This document shows positions 39,135 to 47,566 of a stretch of DNA of 48,078 nucleotides, piece by piece. A program made the translations under genes and the position numbers. Location: NCBI GenBank assembly GCA_036262515.1, contig DATAIT010000128.1:1-48078 (forward strand). The letters run 5' to 3'. The DNA comes from Acidimicrobiales bacterium (lineage in GTDB: Bacteria; Actinomycetota; Acidimicrobiia; Acidimicrobiales; GCA-2861595). Position 1 is the first letter of the stretch; every line of letters begins with the position of its first letter. The notes beneath the pieces are model-generated. The model saw only the letters and a list, made by a program, of their open reading frames with translations, had not been told where the DNA came from and made no database searches.

Positions 39135-39791
39135 TTGACCGGACACGAAGCGGAGGCCCACGCAACGGAGTCGCTCTCCGAGGTGCCGACCACGCGCCAG
39201 GCGATCCTGCACGAGGGCCGGCGCCTGTTCGCGCAGCACGGCTACGCGGGGACGTCGCTCAACGACATCGCGGCCGCCGTCGGGATCCGCCGGCCGAGCC
39301 TGCTCCACCACTTCCCGTCGAAGGAGTCGCTGTACCGCCAGGTGTTCGAGTTCGCGCTCGGCGACTGGTTCACCCGGGTGAACGAGGCGATCGAGCGTCC
39401 CACCGACGGCTGGGCGCAGGTCGACCACGTCCTCACGGCCGGATTCCGGTTCTTCGCCGAGAACCCCGACTTCGTCCGGATGGTGCGTCGAGAGGCGCTG
39501 GACGGCGGGGACCACCTGGGCCTCGATCTCGGCGAGGCCCTGAAGCCGTTGTTCCTCCGGGCCTGCGGCTTCTTCGAGAAGGAGATGGACGCCGGCCACT
39601 TCCGGCGCCACGACCCCGAGCAGCTCCTCCTGACGGGGTACGGGGCGCTGCTCAGCTACTTCGGCGACCTCCCCTTCCTGGAGTCGCTCCTGAACCGCGA
39701 CCCCCTCGCCCAAGAGGCGATGGAGCGCCGCCTGGAGCACATCCGGGTCTTCTTCCGGGCCGCCCTGGAACCGACGCCGGGCGATTCGTAG
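39135..39791 (+). CDS. TetR-family transcriptional regulator
   Basis: 218 residues. The helix-turn-helix is at about 20-65 ([52 protein letters not shown]), the canonical TetR arrangement. The rest is a helical ligand-binding/dimer domain. The ligand and target are unknown. It could regulate the divergent FIST unit (158-base intergenic region) or act elsewhere. The TTG start has GGTGAGGAG directly before it; GTG 39183 is an alternative that keeps the whole DNA-binding domain. A TACGCT hexamer near 39034 would give a ~90-nt leader. Confidence 0.88.
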   Translation: MTGHEAEAHATESLSEVPTTRQAILHEGRRLFAQHGYAGTSLNDIAAAVGIRRPSLLHHFPSKESLYRQVFEFALGDWFTRVNEAIERPTDGWAQVDHVLTAGFRFFAENPDFVRMVRREALDGGDHLGLDLGEALKPLFLRACGFFEKEMDAGHFRRHDPEQLLLTGYGALLSYFGDLPFLESLLNRDPLAQEAMERRLEHIRVFFRAALEPTPGDS

Positions 39792-39820
39792 TCCCCACCC
39801 CGGCGGAGGCCCGGTGGGAC
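39791..39820. terminator. Hairpin between convergent genes
   Basis: GTCCC(C)ACC at 39791-39799 pairs with GGTGGGAC at 39813-39820 (8 pairs, one bulged C). It fills the gap between the stops of the TetR gene and the minus-strand gene at 39820, so it could serve both. Confidence 0.5.
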
Positions 39821-40176
39821 TAGGCGTGCGCCGACCGCTCCGCCTGGCGGCGGCCGCTGTCGTCGAGGAGGGCGAGGATCTCCCCCTCCTCTGGTGCCGA
39901 ACCCGGACCGTACTTGAGGGCCAGCGTGCCCCTGGTGTGGCACGACGGGCAGCGCACGGCTGCCACGGCAACCATGTCGGCAGGATCCGACGCGCCTTCG
40001 GTCCGGCAGATGCGCTCGACGTTGACGTCGCCGGGTCGGCTGACCGTGCGGCAGCTGAAGCACTGGACCCCGCCGTCGCACGCGGCCAGCTGGCCGGTGT
40101 AGCCGGCGCCCTCGAGCGTGCGGATCGCCTCGAGGAGGGTGATCCCGTCCGGAGCGTGGTCGGCGGCGCTGGTCAC
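39820..40176 (-). CDS. Hypothetical protein with a zinc-ribbon-like CxxC pair
   Basis: 118 residues. CDGGVQCFSC at about 33-42 and CPSCHTRG at about 75-82 form two knuckles that could bind one zinc. The N-terminal ~30 residues (ITLLEAIRTLEGAGYTGQL) form a helix and turn. I do not recognise a family. GTG 40176 lies 6 nt after TAGAGA, a slightly imperfect version of the local -10 box. Confidence 0.65.
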   Translation of the reverse strand: MTSAADHAPDGITLLEAIRTLEGAGYTGQLAACDGGVQCFSCRTVSRPGDVNVERICRTEGASDPADMVAVAAVRCPSCHTRGTLALKYGPGSAPEEGEILALLDDSGRRQAERSAHA

Positions 40177-40279
40177 ACCCTGTCTCTACCCCTGCGGCGG
40201 AACGGTGACACGGCGGAGGGGGGACCACGCCGGGGCCTGCCACCTGCTCCCGGATCGCGGCCCGTACGATCTCCCGGTC

Positions 40280-41671
40280 GTGCGCCGCTGGCTGTTCCCG
40301 CTGATCCTCGCCCTGGTGTGCGCGGCGTCTGTCGCGATCGCCGTGCGGGCGCCGGGCTCGCAGGGCGCAGGCGACGCCGGCGCGGGCGTCCGTGCCCCGG
40401 TGCTGTCGGCCCGGCGGATACCCGCCTTCCTGGCCCGGGCCATCGCCGACACCCGTCTGCGGGCGCAGCTCGACGCCGCCCTGGCCGAGCCCGGGCTCGG
40501 TGCCGCCCGCGACCGTTCCTGCCTCGTCGTCCGCCAGGGCACCCGCCCGGTGCTCCAGCGCCGGGCCGAGGATCAGCTGATCCCTGCGTCCAATCTGAAG
40601 ATCCTCACCGCGTCGGCCGTCCTCGCCCGCATGGGGCCCGACGAGCACCTGGTCACCGAGGTCCGTGCCGGTGGGCCGGCATCCGGCGGCGTCATCGAGG
40701 GTCCGCTGTGGCTGGTGGGCGGCGGCGATCCGCTGCTCGCCACGTCCGACTACGCCGCCTCGTTCGAGAACCAGCCGCAGATCCACACCTCGCTCGAGGC
40801 GCTGGCCGACGCGGTGGTCGCCACCGGCGTCAAGGCGGTGCGCGGCGGGGTGGTGGGCGACGAGAGCCGCTACGACACCCAGCGCTACATCCCCACGTGG
40901 AAGCCGGGATACATCACCGACTTCGAGTCCGGGCCGGCCAGCGCGCTGGTGGTCAACGACGGATTCGTGCAGTACACCCCTCGCCACGTCGCCGCCCCCG
41001 AGCCCGACGCCCACGCAGCCGGCGTCCTCGCCGCCCTGCTCTCGGCCAGGGGGGTGACGATCGGCGGGGAGGCGGTGGAAGGCCGGGCCCCGGCCGGCAC
41101 GACCGTCGTCGCCAGGGCGGAGTCGCCTCCGATGGGCGAGGTGCTCACCGAGATGCTCCGCGAGAGCGACAACCTGACCGCCGAGCTGCTGGTGAAGGAG
41201 CTGGGCCACCGGTTCGGCGGTGCCGGGACCACGTCGGCCGGCATCGGCGTCGTCCGTGACACACTCGCCCAGGCCGGCCTTCCGGTGGGGCAGTTCGCCA
41301 GCGTCGACGGTTCCGGGCTCGACCGGTCCGACCGGGCCAGCTGCGCGCTGCTCATGGCCGCCCTCGATCGCTCCGGGCCCGGCGGCGCGGTGGCCGCCGG
41401 CTTTCCGGTGGCGGGGCGGGACGGAACCCTGGCCAAGCGCTTCGTCGGCAACCCGGCAGCCGGGCGCCTCCGGGCGAAGACCGGGTCGCTCGACGGGGTG
41501 GTGGGACTGACCGGCTTCGTGGACCCCCTGGCCGGCGGCGATCCGCTCGCGTTCTCGCTGCTCGTGAACGACCTGCCCCGCGACGCGCTGGGACGGGCGC
41601 TGCAGGAGCAGGTGGGAGCAATCCTGGCCCGCTACCCCGAATCACCGGCACCCGAGGCGCTGGCTCCGTGA
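40280..41671 (+). CDS. dacB: D-alanyl-D-alanine carboxypeptidase / PBP4 (S13 family)
   Basis: 463 residues. A signal peptide or anchor (RRWLFPLILALVCAASVAIAV) is followed by a penicillin-binding catalytic domain with SxxK at S104-K107 (SNLK), SDN at S296, and KTG at K400. The insert between the first two motifs is typical of PBP4/DacB. It trims or cleaves cross-links in peptidoglycan outside the membrane. GTG 40280 is 9 nt from a TACGAT box. The stop is overlapped by the next gene's GTG (GTGA). Confidence 0.92.
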   Translation: MRRWLFPLILALVCAASVAIAVRAPGSQGAGDAGAGVRAPVLSARRIPAFLARAIADTRLRAQLDAALAEPGLGAARDRSCLVVRQGTRPVLQRRAEDQLIPASNLKILTASAVLARMGPDEHLVTEVRAGGPASGGVIEGPLWLVGGGDPLLATSDYAASFENQPQIHTSLEALADAVVATGVKAVRGGVVGDESRYDTQRYIPTWKPGYITDFESGPASALVVNDGFVQYTPRHVAAPEPDAHAAGVLAALLSARGVTIGGEAVEGRAPAGTTVVARAESPPMGEVLTEMLRESDNLTAELLVKELGHRFGGAGTTSAGIGVVRDTLAQAGLPVGQFASVDGSGLDRSDRASCALLMAALDRSGPGGAVAAGFPVAGRDGTLAKRFVGNPAAGRLRAKTGSLDGVVGLTGFVDPLAGGDPLAFSLLVNDLPRDALGRALQEQVGAILARYPESPAPEALAP

Positions 41672-42333
41672 CCGCGCCTGGCGCCGGCGGGGAAGGGGCG
41701 ACGCGTGAGCCGGTGGCCGTGCCGATGCCGATGTTCCCGCTCGGCTCGGTGCTCTTCCCCCACATCCTGCTCCCGCTGCACGTGTTCGAGCCCCGTTATC
41801 AGGCCCTCGTCACCGACTGTCTCCGGCAGGGACAGGAGTTCGGCGTCGTGCTGATCGAACGGGGCACGGAGGTCGGTGGCGGTGACGTCCGATTCGACGT
41901 GGGCACGGTGGCCCACATCCGTGAGGCCGCTCCCGTCGGCGACGGGCGGTGGGCCATCCTCGGCGTCGGCACCCGCCGGCTGCGGGTCGTCGCCTGGCTG
42001 CCCGACGATCCCTACCCGCTGGCGCTCGTGGCAGAGCTCGGCGAGGTGCGGCTCCCGTCGGCCGGCCGGGGCGCCCTGGACGCGGCGGAGACCGCCGTCC
42101 GCCGGGCGCTGGCCCTCGCCGGCGAGCTCGACGAGGCGCCCGTACCCTCGACCTTCGCGCTGGTCGATGACGCCGACGTGGCCGTCTGGCAGCTGGCCGC
42201 CTCGGCCCCTCTCGGCCCGGTCGACCAGCAGCGTCTCCTCGAGATCGACGATCCCGTCGCCCGGCTCGAGCTGCTCTCCACCCTCGCCGCCGAGGCCTCG
42301 ACCGTCCTCTCCTACCGCCTGGCCGGCGCATAG
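41668..42333 (+). CDS. Lon N-terminal (substrate-binding) domain protein
   Basis: 221 residues covering only the PUA-like Lon-N domain: MPMFPLGSVLFPHILLPLHVFEPRYQALV, GQEFGVVLIERG, GTVAHIREA and RRLRVVAWLPDDPYP, then a helical part. The ATPase and protease domains of Lon are absent. Free Lon-N proteins are widespread in actinobacteria and their role is unknown; protein binding is a guess. It is translationally coupled to dacB. Confidence 0.85.
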   Translation: MTAPGAGGEGATREPVAVPMPMFPLGSVLFPHILLPLHVFEPRYQALVTDCLRQGQEFGVVLIERGTEVGGGDVRFDVGTVAHIREAAPVGDGRWAILGVGTRRLRVVAWLPDDPYPLALVAELGEVRLPSAGRGALDAAETAVRRALALAGELDEAPVPSTFALVDDADVAVWQLAASAPLGPVDQQRLLEIDDPVARLELLSTLAAEASTVLSYRLAGA

Positions 42334-42376
42334 CGGACGAACGGCACCCCTGCGCGCCGCACGCGGGGAAGGCCGC

Positions 42377-42382
42377 TACCCT
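42377..42382 (+). promoter_or_regulatory. Possible -10 box TACCCT before the MFS gene
   Basis: TACCCT lies in the 113-base gap between the Lon-N gene and the MFS gene. It would give a leader of roughly 58 nt before ATG 42447. Confidence 0.35.
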
Positions 42383-42446
42383 CGACACGCGCCGGCAGCG
42401 CGGGCAGGAGCGGTGAGGTGCCAGCCGGGAAGGGGTGCCGCCTGCG

Positions 42447-43700
42447 ATGTACATCTCACTTCGGCGCCGGCCCTCCGGGAACGGCCCCGTCGACTCGCCG
42501 CCGGACGGGCTCGTGCCCTCGGTGGGCGGCAACGTCGTCGCCCTCGGACTCACCAGCCTGTTCACCGACATCTCGTCGGAGATGGTCACCGCCGTGCTGC
42601 CGCTGTATCTCACCTTCGAGCTGCGGCTCAGCGCCACGCAGTTCGGCGTCATCGACGGACTGACCCAGGCCGTGACCGCACTGACCCTTCTCGCCGGTGC
42701 GGTGGTCGCGGACCGCTCACGCCGGTACAAGGAGGTCGCCTTCGCCGGCTACGCCGTCTCGGCCGGCTGCAAGGTCGGCCTGCTGGCCGTGCGGTCGTCG
42801 TGGATGCCCCTCACCGGCATGCTGTTCCTCGATCGGACCGCCAAGGGCCTCCGGACGCCGCCCCGCGACTCGCTGATCTCGCTGAGCGCCCCGCCGGGCC
42901 GCCTCGGCAGCGCCTTCGGGGTCCATCGCGCCCTCGACACGACGGGGGCCGTGCTCGGGCCGTTCGTCGCCTTCCTCCTGCTGTTCGCCGCGCCGGGGGC
43001 GTACTCCTCGGTGTTCCTGATCAGCTTCTGCGTCGCCCTGGTCGGCGTCGGCATCCTGGCCGTCTTCGTCGACAAGATCCGCGACGCCGGACCCGTCCAC
43101 GACCGCGTGCTGTTCGGGGCCGTCGCCGAGCTGGTGCGGATGCCGGCGCTGCGCCGGCTGCTGGCCGCCGCCGCCCTCCTGAACGTCCTCACCATCAGCG
43201 ACGCCTTCGTCTACCTCACGCTCCAGCATCGCTCCTCGTTCCAGTCCAGGTTCTTCCCCCTGCTCTTCGTGGGCACGGCCGTGGCCTACCTGGCCCTCGC
43301 CGTCCCCTTCGGCCGGCTGGCGGACGGGATCGGGCCGCGCCGGGTGGTCGCCGGGGGCTACGTCCTCCTCCTCTGCGCGTACGGGTCACTGCTCCTGCAC
43401 GATCCGGGGCCGCTGGCCATCCTGGCCGTGCTCGCTCTGCTCGGCGGGTACTACGCGGCGACCGACGGGGTGCTCATGGCGCTGGCCAGCACCGTGGTCG
43501 GCGTGGATCGCCGCGCCACCGGGCTGGCACTGGTGGCCACCGTCGTGGCCGGGTCACGACTCGTGTCGTCGACCGGGTTCGGCTTCCTCTGGAGCCGCAT
43601 GGGCCCTCGGGCGACCGTGGTCACCTTTCTCGTCGCCTTGACGGTCGCCCTGCCCGTGGCCGTTCGGCTCTTCGCCGCCAGCGCCCGGAGCAGGTCGTGA
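42447..43700 (+). CDS. MFS transporter
   Basis: 417 residues with about eleven to twelve membrane helices. It starts with FTDISSEMVTAVLPLYLTFEL, a pattern common in a DHA1-like branch of the major facilitator superfamily. The loop 2-3 motif is ADRSRRYK and a second basic loop is FGRLADGIGPRRVV. The repeated KGLRTPPRDSLIS segment is also typical of this branch. The substrate is unknown. ATG 42447 (GGGAAGGGG about 11 bases upstream) is chosen over GTG 42435. Its stop overlaps the next GTG as GTGA. Confidence 0.85.
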   Translation: MYISLRRRPSGNGPVDSPPDGLVPSVGGNVVALGLTSLFTDISSEMVTAVLPLYLTFELRLSATQFGVIDGLTQAVTALTLLAGAVVADRSRRYKEVAFAGYAVSAGCKVGLLAVRSSWMPLTGMLFLDRTAKGLRTPPRDSLISLSAPPGRLGSAFGVHRALDTTGAVLGPFVAFLLLFAAPGAYSSVFLISFCVALVGVGILAVFVDKIRDAGPVHDRVLFGAVAELVRMPALRRLLAAAALLNVLTISDAFVYLTLQHRSSFQSRFFPLLFVGTAVAYLALAVPFGRLADGIGPRRVVAGGYVLLLCAYGSLLLHDPGPLAILAVLALLGGYYAATDGVLMALASTVVGVDRRATGLALVATVVAGSRLVSSTGFGFLWSRMGPRATVVTFLVALTVALPVAVRLFAASARSRS

Positions 43701-44806
43701 GCCCGGGGGCCGGCGGCCCCTCCCCGAAGCCGGGACCCCACGGCTCGGCCGGGGTCCCGCGGGCGACGTTGCGTCGCCGCTCCGTCCTCGCCTTCGTCGG
43801 GCTCTGCGTCGTCTGCGTCGCCGTCATCACGGTCACGGTCGTGCGCGCCGTCCACGACCGTGGCCCCCGGTCGGGCACCGGCGTGGCGCAGGACGAGGCG
43901 ACGCAGATCTCGTCGGGGCTGCTGTTCCGCGACACCACCCTGCAACGCTCCTTCGGGCGACTCGCCCTGGCCGGCGCGTCGCCCGGCGCGACCCGCCGCA
44001 TCACGCCGCTCACGTGCTCGCGCGCGTCGTTCGCCGGCGGCCGTGGGGTGTGCCTCACCGTGAAGCGGAACATCATCTCGAACTACTCGGCCCTCGTCTT
44101 CAACGAGCGGTTCGACGTCGAGCGCACCATCCAGCTCGCCGGCATACCCAGCAGGACCCGCGTCTCCCCGAGCGGCGATACGGCGGCCATCACGGTCTTC
44201 GTCCTCGGGCACTCCTACGCCGACCACAAGTTCTCGACCCGGACGTCGTTCGTCGATCTGCGGTCCGGCGACGTCGTGGAGGACATGGAGCAGTTCACCG
44301 TCACGAAGGACGGAAGCCGTGTCTACTCCCTCGACTTCAACTTCTGGGGCGTCACGTTCGCGAACGACAACCGGTTCTTCGCCACCCTCGGGACCGCCGG
44401 CAGGACCTACCTGGTCGAGGGTGACCTGGCCGCCCGAAGGGTCGAGATCGTCCGGGACGACATGGAGTGCCCCTCGCTGTCGCCTGACGGGAGCCGGATC
44501 GCTTTCAAGAAGCCGGTGCACTCCGGACTCGGCCCGGTGCGGTGGCGCCTGGCGGTGCTCGACCTCGCGTCGGGAGACGAGCACGAGCTGGCCGAGACGC
44601 GCAACGTCGACGACCAGGTCGTGTGGCTCGACGACGAGCGAATCCTCTACGCCCTGACCAGCGACGGCGAGGCGACCCCGAGCACCGACGACGGCCAGGC
44701 CTCGATCGCCACGGATCTGTGGGTGACGCCCGCCGCCGGGTCCGGCCGGCCGGAGGTCTACGTCCACGGCGCCTCGTCGCCGGCCGTGGTCGCCGCCTCG
44801 CCCTGA
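43697..44806 (+). CDS. Membrane-anchored TolB/beta-propeller-like protein
   Basis: 369 residues. A basic stretch (RATLRRRSV) precedes one membrane helix at about 29-49. Outside it are repeats with propeller-like endings, for instance RVSPSGDTAAITVFV and the TolB-type PSLSPDGSRIAFKKP, then LAVLDLASGDEHELAE and DLWVTPAAGSG. This suggests a six- or seven-bladed propeller of the TolB/WD40-like kind. It is translationally coupled to the MFS gene, so it may sense or assist that transporter; that is inference only. Confidence 0.7.
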   Translation: MSPGAGGPSPKPGPHGSAGVPRATLRRRSVLAFVGLCVVCVAVITVTVVRAVHDRGPRSGTGVAQDEATQISSGLLFRDTTLQRSFGRLALAGASPGATRRITPLTCSRASFAGGRGVCLTVKRNIISNYSALVFNERFDVERTIQLAGIPSRTRVSPSGDTAAITVFVLGHSYADHKFSTRTSFVDLRSGDVVEDMEQFTVTKDGSRVYSLDFNFWGVTFANDNRFFATLGTAGRTYLVEGDLAARRVEIVRDDMECPSLSPDGSRIAFKKPVHSGLGPVRWRLAVLDLASGDEHELAETRNVDDQVVWLDDERILYALTSDGEATPSTDDGQASIATDLWVTPAAGSGRPEVYVHGASSPAVVAASP

Positions 44807-44839
44807 TCCTGACGACCTCACGGCCGGGCCCGCGCCGGG

Positions 44840-44868
44840 TTGCAAGAACTTTGGGTGGGGGATAAGCA
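44840..44868 (+). promoter_or_regulatory. Possible promoter for the 44877-47553 operon
   Basis: An AT-richer patch contains TTGCAA (44840-44845) and, 17 bases later, TAAGCA (44863-44868), 8 bases before ATG 44877. The fit to a sigma-70 site is loose. Confidence 0.35.
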
Positions 44869-44876
44869 CTCTGTCG

Positions 44877-45236
44877 ATGGCCACGACCACTGAGCCGCGC
44901 CGTGCCGCCGACAAGGGCATCCCCACCCTGGCCACCGAGCTCTGGCAGCTGGTCGTCGCCTACCTCAAGCAGGAGACGCTCGACCCCCTCAAGGGCCTGC
45001 TCCGCTTCCTCGGGTTCGGCATCCTCGGGTCGGCGCTGCTCAGCCTCGGCCTGCTGCTGTGGCTCCTGGCCCTCCTGCGGGCCCTGCAGACCGAGACGGG
45101 CGCCCACTTCACCGGCAACCTGTCGTGGCTGCCGTATCTGATGAGCCTCGCCGCCGGAGGTGTGGTCGCCGGGCTGGCGGTGCGGGCGATCGGCAGCCAC
45201 AAGCGCAAGGCCCGGCGCAAGGGATCGGTCGCCTGA
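44877..45236 (+). CDS. Phage-holin-like two-TM membrane protein
   Basis: 119 residues with two long hydrophobic helices (about 43-69 and 86-106) after a polar N-terminus that contains TELWQLVVAYLKQETLDPLKGLLRF, and a basic tail. This plan is common among actinobacterial holin-family (phage_holin_3_6) chromosomal proteins, which are not phage genes. Function unknown. It is probably the first gene of the operon that continues to trmI; its stop shares one base with the next ATG. Confidence 0.7.
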   Translation: MATTTEPRRAADKGIPTLATELWQLVVAYLKQETLDPLKGLLRFLGFGILGSALLSLGLLLWLLALLRALQTETGAHFTGNLSWLPYLMSLAAGGVVAGLAVRAIGSHKRKARRKGSVA

Positions 45237-45451
45237 TGGCCCACGACGTCGACGGGCCGGTCACGCGCGCCACCATCGAGTCGAAGTTGCGGGAGATTCG
45301 CGGCGAGGTCGACAGCACGGCTCAGTCGGCCCGTCCCTACGCCATCATCGCCGGGGTGGTTGTGGCCGTGGCGGTCGTCGGCATGGCGTACATGCTCGGC
45401 CGGCGCAAGGGAAAGAAGAAGACCACGCTCGTCGAGATCCGGCGGGTCTGA
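45236..45451 (+). CDS. DUF3618-like small membrane protein
   Basis: 71 residues: a polar helix (TRATIESKLREIRGEVDSTAQSA), one membrane segment (about 35-54, PYAIIAGVVVAVAVVGMAYML) and a very basic tail. The ATG is placed by the TGATG junction with the previous stop. The pattern resembles DUF3618; the function is unknown. It sits 5 bases before the next small gene. Confidence 0.6.
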   Translation: MAHDVDGPVTRATIESKLREIRGEVDSTAQSARPYAIIAGVVVAVAVVGMAYMLGRRKGKKKTTLVEIRRV

Positions 45452-45456
45452 GCCCG

Positions 45457-45672
45457 GTGCGGCGCCTGTTGCTCGCCCGGGCGTTGCGGCGCGGCCTCTT
45501 CGGGGGCAGCCGCTTCTGGACCGTGGTCGGTACGCTGGGCGTGGCCATGAAGCTGCTGCGCAAGATCACCAGGGACGAGCCCGAGGTGGCGTTCTGCGAG
45601 GAGCTCCGGCCCGGCCAGACGCTCCTTATCAGCAACGACCGCCAGGCCACGGTGGTGCAGCGGCGGCGGTGA
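45457..45672 (+). CDS. Small basic protein upstream of ttuB
   Basis: 71 residues, no recognised family. A basic amphipathic N-terminus (RRLLLARALRRGLFGG) is followed by a short hydrophobic stretch (WTVVGTLGVAMKLLRKI) and a C-terminal part PGQTLLISNDRQATVVQRRR that looks like beta strands. Its TGA is overlapped by the GTG of ttuB. Membrane association is plausible. Confidence 0.55.
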   Translation: MRRLLLARALRRGLFGGSRFWTVVGTLGVAMKLLRKITRDEPEVAFCEELRPGQTLLISNDRQATVVQRRR

Positions 45673-45869
45673 AGGTCCTGCTGCGCAACCCCCGGCGCGA
45701 GCTCGACGTCCCCGGTCCCGTGGCCGTGCACACACTGCTCGAGCGGCTCAGCATCAACCGGGAGTCGGTCCTCGTCATCCGCTGCGACACCCTCGTCACC
45801 GGCGACGCCGTCCTGGAGGACGCCGACGTGGTGGAGATCCGGCCGGTGATCTCCGGGGGCGCCGGATGA
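45669..45869 (+). CDS. ttuB: TtuB-like ubiquitin-fold sulfur carrier
   Basis: 66 residues of MoaD/ThiS-type beta-grasp fold. It opens with KVLLRNPRRELDVPG and ends with DADVVEIRPVISGGAG. Next to TtuA it is best read as TtuB, which carries sulfur as a C-terminal thiocarboxylate to tRNA position 54. In working carriers the protein ends in GG; here two more residues (Ala-Gly) follow the GG before the stop, so trimming by a protease may be needed. Its GTG and TGA overlap with both neighbours (GTGA and ATGA). Confidence 0.75.
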   Translation: MKVLLRNPRRELDVPGPVAVHTLLERLSINRESVLVIRCDTLVTGDAVLEDADVVEIRPVISGGAG

Positions 45870-46780
45870 AGTGCCGCCGGTGCAAGGCGCCGGCGGTGAT
45901 GGAGCTGCGGCGCCACAACGCCGCCTTCTGCGGGGGCTGCTTTCTCCACCACTGCCGGGAGCAGGTCCGCCGAGCGGTGGACGACCATCACATGATCGAG
46001 CCCGGCGAGCGCGTCCTCGTGGCGGTGTCGGGTGGCAAGGACTCCCTCGCGCTCTGGGACATCCTGGTCGAGCTCGGCCACGACGTCGACGGCCTGTACC
46101 TGGGGCTGGGCATAGGCGACTACAGCTCGTCGTCCGGCGACCACGCGCGCGCCTTCGCTGCCCGAATCGGCGGCCGTCTCGTGGAGGTCGACCTGCCCGC
46201 CGACCTCGGCTTCGACATCCCGAACGGGGCGCGGGCGGCCAAGCGGGTGCCGTGCTCGGCATGCGGGCTGTCGAAGCGGCACCTCTTCAACCAGGCCGCC
46301 GTCGACGGCGGCTACGACGTGGTCGCCACCGGGCACAACCTCGACGACGAGGCCGCGGTCCTGTTCGGCAACGTCCTGCGGTGGAACACGGAGTACCTGG
46401 GCCGACAGCTCCCGGTCCTTCCCGCCGGCCGGGGGTTCGTCCGCAAGGTCAAGCCCCTGGTGCGGCTGGGCGAGCGGGAGATGGCCGCCTACTGCGTGCT
46501 GCGGGGCATCGACTACATCGTGGAGGAGTGCCCGATGGCCGAGGGAAACCGTCACCTCGCGTACAAGGACGCGCTCAACACCATCGAGCAGCAGTCGCCC
46601 GGAGCCAAGGCCGCCTTCTACTTCGAGTTCCTCGACAAGGCCTCCCACCTGTTCACGCCGGCGGCCGAGGCGAGCCAACAGGACCTGCACACGTGCGCGT
46701 CGTGTGGAGCGGCCACGCCGGGCCAGGTCTGCGCCTTCTGCAAGCTGCGGGCGCGCGCCACCGCCGGCTCCCGGTCGTGA
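45866..46780 (+). CDS. ttuA: TtuA-like tRNA 5-methyluridine-54 2-sulfurtransferase
   Basis: 304 residues. An N-terminal zinc site uses C3, C6, C22 and C25. The ATP PP-loop is SGGKDS at 55-60. Cysteines 130 and 133 (PCSACG) with 222 (EECPMAEG) occupy the places of the Fe-S cluster ligands in Thermus TtuA. A second zinc site (CASC, CAFC) lies at the C-terminus. It should replace the C2 oxygen of T54 in tRNA with sulfur from TtuB. The gene sits between ttuB and trmI with four-base overlaps, supporting TtuA over the related TtcA. Confidence 0.88.
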   Translation: MKCRRCKAPAVMELRRHNAAFCGGCFLHHCREQVRRAVDDHHMIEPGERVLVAVSGGKDSLALWDILVELGHDVDGLYLGLGIGDYSSSSGDHARAFAARIGGRLVEVDLPADLGFDIPNGARAAKRVPCSACGLSKRHLFNQAAVDGGYDVVATGHNLDDEAAVLFGNVLRWNTEYLGRQLPVLPAGRGFVRKVKPLVRLGEREMAAYCVLRGIDYIVEECPMAEGNRHLAYKDALNTIEQQSPGAKAAFYFEFLDKASHLFTPAAEASQQDLHTCASCGAATPGQVCAFCKLRARATAGSRS

Positions 46781-47553
46781 GGGGGCCGCTGGCGGCGGGG
46801 GAGCGCGCCCTCCTCGTGGATAGGAAGAACCGCCGGTACCTCGTCACCCTGGCACCCGGCGCCCAGTTCCACACCCACACCGGTTTCGTCCCCCACGAGG
46901 ACCTCATCGGCCAGCCGGAGGGCGTCGTCGTCCGCTCGACCACCGGAGCGTGGTACCAGGCGGTGCGCCCGACCCTGGCCGACTTCGTGCTCAAGATGCC
47001 CCGCGGCGCCCAGGTCATCTATCCCAAGGACCTCGGGCCGATCCTGCTGCTGGCCGACATCTTTCCGGGCGCGCGGGTCCTGGAGTCGGGTCTGGGCTCG
47101 GGGGCCCTGTCGATGACGCTCCTGCGCGCCGGCGCCGTCGTCACGGGCTACGAGCTTCGCGCTGACTTCGCGGCCAAGGCCTTGGCCAACGTGGGGTCGT
47201 TCCTCGGCGCCGAGGCGCTGAGCCGTTACCAGGTCGAGGAGCGCGACGTCTACGAGGGCATCGACGGCGGCGGCTACGACCGGGTGGTCCTCGACCTGCC
47301 CGAGCCGTGGCGGGTGGTCAAGCACGCAGAGGCGGCTCTGTCGCCGGGCGGCATCCTGGTCGCCTACACGCCGAGCATCCTCCAGGCCTCGCAGGTGCGC
47401 GAGGCGCTGGACGTGAGCGGATTCGCCTTCGCCGAGACGCAGGAGGTCCTCGTGCGCACGTGGCACGTGGAGGGCCAGTCCGTGCGCCCCGACCACCGGA
47501 TGGTCGCTCACACCGCGTTCCTCACGTCGGCCCGGCTGGTGGGAACTCGGTAG
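46777..47553 (+). CDS. trmI: tRNA (adenine-58-N1)-methyltransferase
   Basis: 258 residues. After a beta-rich N-terminal domain (about 1-75) comes the SAM-binding fold with VLESGLGSGALSMTLLRAGA and GYELRADF, the catalytic-loop segment DRVVLDLPEPWRV (D-x-P type), and a C-terminal tail containing TWHVEGQSVRPDHRM that is typical of bacterial TrmI. It methylates A58 in the T-loop of tRNA. The GTG overlaps the ttuA stop by four bases. In other actinobacteria trmI often precedes proteasome genes; that is not seen here. Confidence 0.92.
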   Translation: MRGPLAAGERALLVDRKNRRYLVTLAPGAQFHTHTGFVPHEDLIGQPEGVVVRSTTGAWYQAVRPTLADFVLKMPRGAQVIYPKDLGPILLLADIFPGARVLESGLGSGALSMTLLRAGAVVTGYELRADFAAKALANVGSFLGAEALSRYQVEERDVYEGIDGGGYDRVVLDLPEPWRVVKHAEAALSPGGILVAYTPSILQASQVREALDVSGFAFAETQEVLVRTWHVEGQSVRPDHRMVAHTAFLTSARLVGTR

Positions 47554-47566
47554 CCTCGCCGCCACC

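Noticed and set aside
44877-45236. Prophage remnant suggested by the holin-like protein
   Set aside because: No other phage gene, integrase or att-like repeat is nearby; such proteins are ordinary chromosomal genes in actinobacteria.
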